Part shown: one piece after another, positions 1-5,687 of the stretch
Layout of the letters: each line of letters begins with the position of its first letter
Position numbering within the stretch: the first letter of the stretch is position 1
NCBI GenBank assembly: GCA_002309015.1
Contig: DBWM01000045.1
Span: forward strand, 53,245 to 63,139
Direction: 5' to 3'
DNA length: 9,895 bases
From: Myxococcales bacterium UBA1238
Lineage (GTDB): Bacteria; Myxococcota_A; Bradymonadia; UBA7976; UBA1532
Position numbers and translations under genes: made by a program
The notes under the pieces: model-generated
What the model was told of the DNA's origin: nothing
Seen by the model: only the letters and a program-made list of their open reading frames with translations
Databases searched by the model: none

Positions 1-453
1 TTGGAGAAGCCGGGCGCGGTCTTTGTCCGCTGGGTAGCCTCCTGCGCGGAGGTCACGGCCTCCAGACCGGGGCAGAGCTTTGTGGTAAAGCGGGATCTGA
101 CCTTTATCGCCGTATGGCGCTGTGAAGACTCGGGGCCGTATGCGGGCAACTACGACGATTCCGGCGTGCGGGGCGGCGGCGATGACGACGATGACGAAGA
201 CTTCCCCGGCATGGGCGGCGACGATGACGACGAAGGCAAGACGCCCTCCGGAGGCAAGAATCCCAAGGGCGGCGATGACGACGACGATGACGGGGATGAC
301 GAGGATGACGACGGGGATGACGACGAGGATGGCGATGGAGAAAAGAAGAGTGGAAGCAGCGGTGGTTGCTCCGCTACGCCTTATTCAAACTCCAGCGCAT
401 TAGGTCTGCTTCCTCTCCTCGGCGCCTTCATGCTCCGCCGCAAGCGCAAGTAA
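1..453 (+). CDS. 3' end of a surface protein with an acidic linker and a Cys-containing C-terminal sorting tag (protein A, partial)
   Basis: The frame is open to the left edge, so the gene starts outside the window; the TTG at position 1 is probably an internal Leu. The visible 150 residues fall into three parts. Residues 1-42 include PGQSFVVKRDLTFIAVW, which resembles the end of InlB B-repeat/Listeria-Bacteroides repeat (beta-grasp) units, typically 'G-x-x-(F/Y)-T-V-x-x-D-x-T-(L/F)-x-A-x-W'; this is a motif-level inference. Residues about 52-118 are a Gly/Asp/Glu/Lys-rich linker with several runs of 4-6 Asp. Residues 122-150 are the sorting tag: GCSATP, a hydrophobic stretch (LGLLPLLGAFML) and RRKRK. 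The tag closely matches those of proteins B and D downstream, so A is probably anchored by the same machinery although its ectodomain type differs. It ends just before a pair of 22-bp repeats and a strong terminator. The ligand and role are unknown. Confidence 0.8.
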   Translation: MEKPGAVFVRWVASCAEVTASRPGQSFVVKRDLTFIAVWRCEDSGPYAGNYDDSGVRGGGDDDDDEDFPGMGGDDDDEGKTPSGGKNPKGGDDDDDDGDDEDDDGDDDEDGDGEKKSGSSGGCSATPYSNSSALGLLPLLGAFMLRRKRK

Positions 454-458
454 TTTTC

Positions 459-502
459 TCCTCCTGACCACGTAAAGATTTCCTCCTGACCACGTAAAGA
501 CT
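459..502 (+). repeat. Two tandem 22-bp repeats after gene A
   Basis: TCCTCCTGACCACGTAAAGA occurs at 459-478 and again, identical, at 481-500, giving a 22-bp period. The pair begins 6 bases after the stop codon of gene A and ends at the following terminator. The core CTCCTGACCA is also found, in reverse orientation, in the 22-bp units at 663-794, so the two arrays appear to be related and to face each other. Confidence 0.85.
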
Positions 503-548
503 GCCTTCACGGTTTGGGATCCCGATCCCGCCGTGAAGGCTTTTTTTT
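503..548 (+). terminator. Intrinsic terminator of gene A
   Basis: GCCTTCACGG (503-512) pairs perfectly with CCGTGAAGGC (531-540), followed by eight T (541-548). Inside the stem, GGGAT (516-520) pairs with ATCCC (525-529) around a CCCG loop, extending the hairpin. It is placed for gene A on the + strand. From 549 to 662 I see no gene; the only structured element there is the palindrome at 640-653. Confidence 0.9.
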
Positions 549-639
549 GCTCTGAATGGAGATCTCCAAAGGCTGGAGATCCAAAGACCGTCCATCCAGC
601 AAAAGAATTGGCCGAATGGAAATTCAAACTCCATGATCG

Positions 640-653
640 CGACATTTTTGTCG
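640..653. promoter_or_regulatory. 14-bp palindrome CGACA-TTTT-TGTCG
   Basis: CGACA (640-644) and TGTCG (649-653) form a perfect dyad around TTTT. Very similar sequences lie in the cysD/fabI divergent region (3322-3335) and before gene E (7982-7995). It could be an operator, but here it sits between two convergent genes where no promoter is expected. It may also be chance or a small hairpin in the cysN 3' region. Confidence 0.3.
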
Positions 654-662
654 GTATATTGA

Positions 663-794
663 AGATTGAAAGTCGGGCAGGAGTAGATTGAAAGTCGGGT
701 AATGGTAGAATCAAACCCGGTCGGGAGTAGAATCAAACCCGGGCAGAAGTAGAATGAAACCTGGTCAGGAGCAGAATGAAACCAGGTCAGATTT
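663..794 (-). repeat. Six degenerate 22-bp tandem repeats abutting the 3' end of cysN
   Basis: Six consecutive 22-base units start at 663, 685, 707, 729, 751 and 773. Each begins AGA(A/T)T(G/C)AAA and most continue with CC(C/T)GG(T/G)C-G-GAGT-like sequence. Read on the minus strand they are of the type CTCCTGACCAGGTTTCATTC. They contain no spacers and no period that is a multiple of three, so they are neither a CRISPR array nor coding. The last unit overlaps the cysN stop codon (793-795). The shared core CTCCTGACC with the + strand pair at 459-500 suggests one repeat family arranged as inward-facing arrays, as at the ends of some transposons. No transposase is present. Confidence 0.85.
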
Positions 795-2391
795 ACATCA
801 CTTCTACTTCCATAAAGGAAGCGATCTTCGAGAGGACGTCTTTGGAACAGGGAATGGCGCAAAGACAACTGAGATCGCTCGAGTTACAAAGTCGGGCCAG
901 AGCGATCAGCTGTTCATCGGATGCAAAATGCATGCCCAGCTCATCGCGATCGATCTTTAAGGCAGCAGAATATTTTGTTCGGAAGGCGCTGTTTTGAAGT
1001 TGCTCAGGACTACAGAGGATCCATTTCGGGACCACATCTGAAGGCGCGTTGGGGGATAATGGAGATTCTGCTGCAGTTGAATGAGAGTCGGTCGTTTCGA
1101 CATGATCGATGGACCTGTCCAGAACCATCAGCGCGGCTGCGGTCTCATCGGTTTCTGCATCGATTAATATGGCGGCGCCGGTGACGCGATTTCTTGTATA
1201 GGCGTCGTAGATACAGGGTTTGGCGGTCCGTAAAGCGATCCTCGCCACCTGGTTTTGCATCACCGCTTCACCCGGCATGCGATGCAGGGTATCGATGGAA
1301 ACCAAATACCGGATCTCTTCAATCAAACAACGCACCATCTGATGGCAAATCTTGATCCAATAAGATCTCTTGGACGTCAGAGGATGTTCGCTTAACGCGA
1401 TCGCCATCACCTCTAACCGGTCGCTCAACTTCGGTTGATTGTTCCTGCGGATCAGCATATCGCCACGGCTGAGATCGATGTCGTCGCTGAGCTCTATGGT
1501 GATCGCTTCGTTTGCAAAGGCTTCCTTGACCGGCTTTCCTGCAGAATAGAGGGCGCGAACTTTGATTTCCTGTTTGCCCGGCAAGCTGTAAACAGCGTCA
1601 CCTGTACGAATGGCGCCGGAGGCGAGGGTGCCCATATAGCCGCGAAACTCGTTTGTCCGCACCGCCGACTGAATCGGCAGCCGCAGGTCGATTAGATTGC
1701 GATCCACTTCAATCTGAATGTTCTCGAGGAGTGAAAGCAAAGTCGCCCCGCTGTACCAGGGCATCTGCGCTGACGGAGTCGTGACGTTATCGCCCCGCAA
1801 TGCGGAGACGGGCACAAAATGAAGCGATGAAAGCTCGAGCTTGATCGCATAGTCGCTGAAGGCCTGAATGATCTCGTCGAACCGTTGTTCGCTGTAATCC
1901 ACCGCGTCCATTTTATTGACGGCCACAATAAAATGTTTGACGCCGAGCAGAGATGCAATGAACGCGTGGCGTTTGGTCTGTTCCTGCACGCCGAGCTTTG
2001 CATCTATCAGGAGCAGGGTTACATTGGCCGTCGAGGCGGCTGTGACCATATTGCGCGTGTATTCCAGATGCCCCGGCGCGTCCTGTACAATAAAGCTCCG
2101 CTTTGATGTATAAAAGAACCGGTAAGCGACATCGATGGTGATGCCCTGTTCCCTTTCCTGCAGGAGACCATCCAGCAACAGGCTGTAATCGAGTCTGGGT
2201 CCCTGTCTTTTGGCTGAATCTCTTTGAAGGGCCAGGATCTGATCGCGGTAGAGGCTTTGAGTATCGTACAGAAGGCGGCCAAGCAGGGTCGATTTGCCGT
2301 CATCCACATGACCGCAGGCCAATAAACGCAAGTGATCCTTCTTTTGTTGTGAGTCGAGAAAGGCGTCTAAGGATTGAGGTTTGGCGGTCAT
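793..2391 (-). CDS. cysN: Sulfate adenylyltransferase subunit 1 (GTPase), with unusual C-terminal extension
   Basis: CysN is the GTP-hydrolysing subunit of ATP sulfurylase. It works with CysD in the cytoplasm to turn sulfate and ATP into adenosine 5'-phosphosulfate (APS), the first step of sulfate assimilation. All GTPase motifs are visible: P-loop GHVDDGKS (27-34), switch region EREQGITIDVAY (79-90), DAPGH (104-108), NKMD (159-162) and SAL (196-198). Beta-barrel domains II and III follow to about residue 427. The protein has 532 residues, against about 475 in E. coli CysN. The extra region, after a Ser/Pro-rich linker (about 433-455), has no P-loop and so is not a working APS kinase; residues about 480-522 loosely recall the middle of CysC. 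The start ATG lies one base after the cysD stop. Its Shine-Dalgarno AAGGAGGG (complement of 2403-2410) lies in the last cysD codons, so translation is coupled. The 3' end runs into 22-bp repeats. Confidence 0.95.
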   Translation of the reverse strand: MTAKPQSLDAFLDSQQKKDHLRLLACGHVDDGKSTLLGRLLYDTQSLYRDQILALQRDSAKRQGPRLDYSLLLDGLLQEREQGITIDVAYRFFYTSKRSFIVQDAPGHLEYTRNMVTAASTANVTLLLIDAKLGVQEQTKRHAFIASLLGVKHFIVAVNKMDAVDYSEQRFDEIIQAFSDYAIKLELSSLHFVPVSALRGDNVTTPSAQMPWYSGATLLSLLENIQIEVDRNLIDLRLPIQSAVRTNEFRGYMGTLASGAIRTGDAVYSLPGKQEIKVRALYSAGKPVKEAFANEAITIELSDDIDLSRGDMLIRRNNQPKLSDRLEVMAIALSEHPLTSKRSYWIKICHQMVRCLIEEIRYLVSIDTLHRMPGEAVMQNQVARIALRTAKPCIYDAYTRNRVTGAAILIDAETDETAAALMVLDRSIDHVETTDSHSTAAESPLSPNAPSDVVPKWILCSPEQLQNSAFRTKYSAALKIDRDELGMHFASDEQLIALARLCNSSDLSCLCAIPCSKDVLSKIASFMEVEVM

Positions 2392-2392
2392 T

Positions 2393-3289
2393 TTAAAAAT
2401 AGCCCTCCTTCTTTTTTCTTTCCATCGAGCCCTCTACATCAAAGTCGATGAGCCTTGTGGTGCGCTCCGAGCCATCTGTGGTTGAAAGCTCCAGGATGAT
2501 CTCCTGTACGGTCTTTGCTGTTGATGGGACGGCGGCGGTGCAGGGGAAACAACCGAGCGTTCTGAAACGACAAAGCCTTGTGACCATTTGTTCTCCGGGC
2601 CGCAGCAGATTTTGACAGCCCTCTGTTGGAATGAGCTGCCCGTTGCGTTCAATCACAAGCCGTTCGGCTGCAAAATAAAGCGGTACCACCGGGATTTTTT
2701 CCCGCTCGATGTACAACCAGATATCCATCTCGGTCCAATCAGACAACGGAAACACCCGAACCGATTCACCCTCGGCAATCTTTGTATTAAAGACGTTCCA
2801 AATCTCGGGACGCTGCCGCCTGGGATCCCATACGCCGTTGCGGTTTCGGTAAGAGAACATGCGTTCTTTCGCTCTCGATTTCTCTTCCTCTCTTCTCGCG
2901 CCGCCGATGGCTGCATCAAAGCGATGCGCAGATAATGCATGCAGCAGGGCTTCTGTCTTTCGCTTCGCGCAGCAATGGGATCGGTCGATCTGCGATAAAT
3001 CATCGGGCAGGGGACCGGGTTCCTCAATCAGCAGCGTCAGGTTGGGATCCGCTGCAATCTGCGATCGAAACTGGTACATCTCTTTAAATTTCATGCCCGT
3101 ATCGACATGCAAAAGCGGGAAGGGGATGGGGGCTGGTGCAAAGGCCTTTGTTGCCAACCTGAGCAGGACCGAAGAGTCTTTACCGATCGAGTACAATAAA
3201 ACCGGTCGCTCAAATGAAGCTGCAGTCTCCCGGAGTGCAAAGATCGCCTGCGCTTCGAGCATATCCAGATGCGACATCAACTTTGGCAT
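2393..3289 (-). CDS. cysD: Sulfate adenylyltransferase subunit 2 (ATP pyrophosphatase-type catalytic subunit)
   Basis: CysD catalyses adenylation of sulfate to APS, driven by GTP hydrolysis in CysN. The 298 residues match the usual length (about 300). Visible family landmarks are the PP-loop LLYSIGKDSSVLL (about 31-43), the FPLLHVDTG block (about 57-65), GGARREEEKSRAKER, RVFPLSDWTEMDIW, VPLYFAAER, RFRTLGCFPCTAAV and the C-terminal GSMERKKKEGYF. The ATG at 3289 has the Shine-Dalgarno AGAGGTG (complement of 3298-3304) at 8 bases. It is the first gene of the cysDN pair and diverges from fabI. No cysH, cysC, cysI or sulfate transporter gene lies alongside, so the rest of the pathway must be elsewhere. 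The regulator is not evident; a palindrome at 3322-3335 lies in the promoter region. Confidence 0.97.
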   Translation of the reverse strand: MPKLMSHLDMLEAQAIFALRETAASFERPVLLYSIGKDSSVLLRLATKAFAPAPIPFPLLHVDTGMKFKEMYQFRSQIAADPNLTLLIEEPGPLPDDLSQIDRSHCCAKRKTEALLHALSAHRFDAAIGGARREEEKSRAKERMFSYRNRNGVWDPRRQRPEIWNVFNTKIAEGESVRVFPLSDWTEMDIWLYIEREKIPVVPLYFAAERLVIERNGQLIPTEGCQNLLRPGEQMVTRLCRFRTLGCFPCTAAVPSTAKTVQEIILELSTTDGSERTTRLIDFDVEGSMERKKKEGYF

Positions 3290-3426
3290 CGCTGTTTCAC
3301 CTCTTTCTATACAGGCGCGCCCGACAAATTTGCCGACGCGACCGTCTCTGTTTGCGGTTTGTCTTGTAATCTTTGACGGTCAGGGCGTAAAGCATGGCTT
3401 TGAGTTTCAGGAAGAAAGTTTTTCGG
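3290..3426. promoter_or_regulatory. Divergent cysD/fabI promoter region with a near-palindrome
   Basis: This 137-bp region must hold the promoters of cysDN (leftward) and fabI (rightward). CGACA-AATT-TGCCG at 3322-3335 is a near-perfect dyad (one mismatched pair), very similar to sites at 640-653 and 7982-7995. A TATA-like TATAGA lies on the minus strand near 3306-3313 and TGTAAT at 3365-3370 on the plus strand, but neither has a convincing -35 partner, so exact promoters are not called. AGGAAG (3409-3414) is a plausible fabI ribosome binding site. Confidence 0.45.
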
Positions 3427-4200
3427 ATGGGCTTACTTTTCAATCAGCGCGGACTCTGTTTTGGAGTGGCCAATCACCGATCTCTGGCCTGGGCCATTGC
3501 AAAGGCGGCGCATCGGGAACAGGCAACGGTGGGCCTGGTTTGTCAGAACGAGCGGACTTACAAATTTGCAGAGCCCCTGGCCAATGATATCTCGGCGCCT
3601 TGCTTCACCTGCGACGTCAACGATGAATCGATGTTGAAGGAGACCTTTCGCAAAGCCGCCGAAGCCTTTGATGGTTTGGATTTTGTGGTTCACAGCATCG
3701 CCTTTGCGCCGCCTTCGGCCTTGACCGACGAAGTTTCCCAAATACCGCGCGACGACTTTAAAACCACCTTCGAGTGCAGCGTATACAGCCTGCTCGCGCT
3801 TGCCGACTGCGCCAAAACCTATATGAAAGACGGCGGCAGCATCTGTACTTTAACTTACATCGGATCCCAGTTTACCGTGCCGGGTTATGGGTTAATGGGC
3901 CCCGCAAAGTCAGCTCTCGAAGCCTGCGTCCGATCTTTAGCCTGCGAGCTCGGATCACAGATGATTCGCGTCAATGCCGTAAGCGCCGGTCCCGTCAAAA
4001 CACTCGCTTCCTCGGCCATTAAGGGCCTGCGATCGCAGATTGCAAAGCTGCCCGAACAAACCCCCATTCACCGCGAATTGACCCACGAAGACGTCGCCGA
4101 CGCGGTCCTTTTTTTGCTCTCACCTCTCTCCCGTGCGATCACCGGTGAAGTGATCCATTGCGACAACGGCTTCCATTGCGCTCCCTGCGGACTCCTTTGA
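3427..4200 (+). CDS. fabI: Enoyl-[acyl-carrier-protein] reductase (NADH), FabI type
   Basis: FabI reduces trans-2-enoyl-ACP to acyl-ACP, the last step of each fatty-acid elongation cycle, in the cytoplasm. From the ATG at 3427 the protein is 257 residues (E. coli 262) and starts MGLLFNQRGLCFGVANHRSLAWAIA, aligning with the E. coli N terminus and its nucleotide-binding segment. An in-frame ATG at 3394 would add 11 residues with no counterpart, so 3427 is preferred. Catalytic and cofactor residues are Tyr144, Tyr154 and Lys161 in TYIGS...GYGLMGPAKSALEA. Other landmarks are DV (63-64), HSIAFAP (89-95) and SAGPVKTLA (186-194). Ala92 occupies the position of E. coli Gly93, as in S. aureus FabI, which is compatible with normal function. 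Twelve Cys in 257 residues is high for a cytoplasmic FabI. No clear terminator follows; a weak ATCCG/CGGAT hairpin is at 4291-4312. Confidence 0.95.
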   Translation: MGLLFNQRGLCFGVANHRSLAWAIAKAAHREQATVGLVCQNERTYKFAEPLANDISAPCFTCDVNDESMLKETFRKAAEAFDGLDFVVHSIAFAPPSALTDEVSQIPRDDFKTTFECSVYSLLALADCAKTYMKDGGSICTLTYIGSQFTVPGYGLMGPAKSALEACVRSLACELGSQMIRVNAVSAGPVKTLASSAIKGLRSQIAKLPEQTPIHRELTHEDVADAVLFLLSPLSRAITGEVIHCDNGFHCAPCGLL

Positions 4201-4501
4201 GGTTGCAGGCGACTTTAAAACGCGCATTGCTGAGATCCAGACGCCATCGCGCGGTGTCATTTACTTCACCCCCGGAGTCTGCTTTCCAAAATCCGGGCTT
4301 CAAAAGACGGATCTTTGTTCATCTGATGTTTCTTTTTGGAGTGTGAATGTCTGTAAAACAAAGATAACTGACAGATGACAGTGAAAAAAATGTTTAAAAT
4401 CCGGCATTTGTGCAATGAAATACACTTCCTCGTCAGAGACTTTGCCGCTAAAAGGCCCTTCATCTTTTTGAACGATAACCCATTTTTGAAGGAGATTCAC
4501 G
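4201..4501 (+). promoter_or_regulatory. Intergenic leader before gene B with inverted repeats
   Basis: There is no gene in these 301 bases. ATCTTTGTT (4311-4319) and AACAAAGAT (4357-4365) are a perfect 9-bp inverted repeat. The adjacent CATCTG (4320-4325) can pair with CAGATG (4372-4377), giving a crossing arrangement. Gene B's Shine-Dalgarno AAGGAG (4489-4494, 7 bases from ATG) can be partly covered by pairing of CCTTCA (4457-4462) with TGAAGG (4487-4492). I cannot assign a -10/-35 pair. The gene B promoter presumably lies in this region. Confidence 0.4.
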
Positions 4502-5584
4502 ATGCGTAAGTTGTTAACTGCTTCTGCTGTTTTGGCTTTGTTTGCGAATAGCGCGTTTGCTGAGGAATGCGGTGATGTGACCTTCCTGGGAACCTGCGAT
4601 GGTAATGTCATGATCTGGTGCCAGGACGGAGAATTAAAGGAAAGCGATTGCTCCACGCAAGGTGGGACTTGTGGAGAGTATGGCAGCGGTTGGGGGGTTG
4701 ATTGCGTATTTTACCCTGACGATTTTACCCCCTGCGGTGATGCGCCCCTTGAGGGCACCTGTGGCGATGAAAATCAATTGATCTATTGCGACGTTCCCAA
4801 CGACGAAGACTCTTATGGCGCGTATTTCTTCGGTTTGGGCTATGGACTTGGTATGACCGCTATACAGTGCTCCGATGCTTGCGAGATGGTGCCGTATGAA
4901 GAAGAAAGCAAGGGCGACTCCTATGCTATCTGCAAGTGCGATACTGCAACGTACACTGACTACTGTGATGAATTCGGTATGTTGCATATGTGCGATGGCG
5001 GTGCTGAATTTGCTGTTGACTGTGTCGCATATGGCTATGGTGACTGTGGTCAAGTTGACGGCAAGGCGACCTGCGTCGAAGGCGACGACGATACTGATGA
5101 CGACACCGATACTGACACCGATACCGATACCGACTCTGATGTAGATGCCAGCCGCCCCGACGCTTCCACTGAGGTCGACGGTGGCGCAGCTGACAGCAGC
5201 GTGAACGATGCTTCGCAGGGCACCGACGATGGCGCGATTCCTGACGGCGATGTGAACGATGCTTCCTCCGATGCCTCCAACAGCGACGCATCCCAGGGCA
5301 ATCAGGATTCTTCGCTCCCTGATCAGGATGCCGCTGCAGCATCCGATGCTTCTTCTTCCGATGCCTCCACCGCAAAGGATGATGCGGGCAACGGTGGCAA
5401 CGGTGGCAACGCGGGTAACGGCGGCAGCGATGATGGCAACAAGCCCGGTGCGGATGCCGGTGCGGATGCCGATGACGACGACGGCGGTGACGACGGTTGC
5501 TCGGCCACTCCGAACTCCAAGACCAGCTTCCTGGGATTGCTCCCGCTCTTCGGCGCTCTCTTGCTCCGCCGCAAAGAGAAGTGA
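4502..5584 (+). CDS. Secreted Cys-rich repeat protein with acidic linker and C-terminal sorting tag (protein B)
   Basis: The family is not one I can name. Residues 1-20 are a signal peptide (MRKLL..., cleavage AFA|EE). Three Cys-rich modules follow: 23-68 (six Cys, starting CGDVTFLGTCDG), about 78-147 and about 146-191. The paired spacing suggests disulfides formed after export. Residues 193-331 form a low-complexity linker: Asp-Thr repeats (5078-5146), then Asp/Ala/Ser-rich and Gly/Asn-rich sequence. The tag starts at DDGCSATPNS (Cys333), then LGLLPLFGALLL and RRKEK. This is the MYXO-CTERM-like plan, in which an intramembrane protease removes the tail and the protein is displayed on the cell surface. 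The tag is nearly identical to that of protein D. The ATG follows AAGGAG at 7 bases. The gene ends with its own strong terminator. Ligand and role are unknown. Confidence 0.88.
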   Translation: MRKLLTASAVLALFANSAFAEECGDVTFLGTCDGNVMIWCQDGELKESDCSTQGGTCGEYGSGWGVDCVFYPDDFTPCGDAPLEGTCGDENQLIYCDVPNDEDSYGAYFFGLGYGLGMTAIQCSDACEMVPYEEESKGDSYAICKCDTATYTDYCDEFGMLHMCDGGAEFAVDCVAYGYGDCGQVDGKATCVEGDDDTDDDTDTDTDTDTDSDVDASRPDASTEVDGGAADSSVNDASQGTDDGAIPDGDVNDASSDASNSDASQGNQDSSLPDQDAAAASDASSSDASTAKDDAGNGGNGGNAGNGGSDDGNKPGADAGADADDDDGGDDGCSATPNSKTSFLGLLPLFGALLLRRKEK

Positions 5585-5611
5585 TCCCGATTCCTTCGAC
5601 TTCCTCCTTCA

Positions 5612-5660
5612 GGCTCTTTAAATTTCGGTTTCTGACCGGCTTTTAAAGAGCCTTTTTTTT
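5612..5660 (+). terminator. Intrinsic terminator of gene B, abutting gene C
   Basis: GGCTCTTTAAA (5612-5622) pairs perfectly with TTTAAAGAGCC (5642-5652), followed by eight T (5653-5660). CGGT (5626-5629) and ACCG (5635-5638) can form an inner stem. Only 27 bases separate the T tract from the preferred start of gene C, so this hairpin may also lie in the leader of gene C. Confidence 0.93.
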
Positions 5661-5687
5661 ATGCCTTTTGTGCGGGCGGGTGATTTC

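Noticed and set aside
663..794. CRISPR array
   Set aside because: The 22-bp units are directly contiguous with no unique spacers, and no cas genes are seen.
793..1026. Bifunctional CysNC (APS kinase fused to CysN)
   Set aside because: No Walker A motif and about half the length of an APS kinase domain remain, so at most this is a non-functional remnant.
754..1184. Small plus-strand frames around 754-1184
   Set aside because: They are antisense to cysN and partly translate the 22-bp repeats; no ribosome site or family resemblance.
793..3289. Link between cysDN and the Cys-rich array (sulfur supply for surface proteins)
   Set aside because: Neighbourhood alone is weak evidence: the genes are on opposite strands, separately transcribed and separated by fabI.
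2859..3587. Plus-strand open frame of 242 codons across the cysD 5' end and fabI
   Set aside because: It overlaps two certain genes (cysD antisense, fabI out of frame) and its product resembles no family.
3427..4200. FabI Ala92 (E. coli Gly93 position) as a sign of triclosan resistance
   Set aside because: Ala at this position is normal in sensitive enzymes such as S. aureus FabI, so no resistance claim is justified.
4158..4346. Small open frame after fabI
   Set aside because: It overlaps the fabI end out of frame, has no ribosome site and has a composition typical of chance frames.
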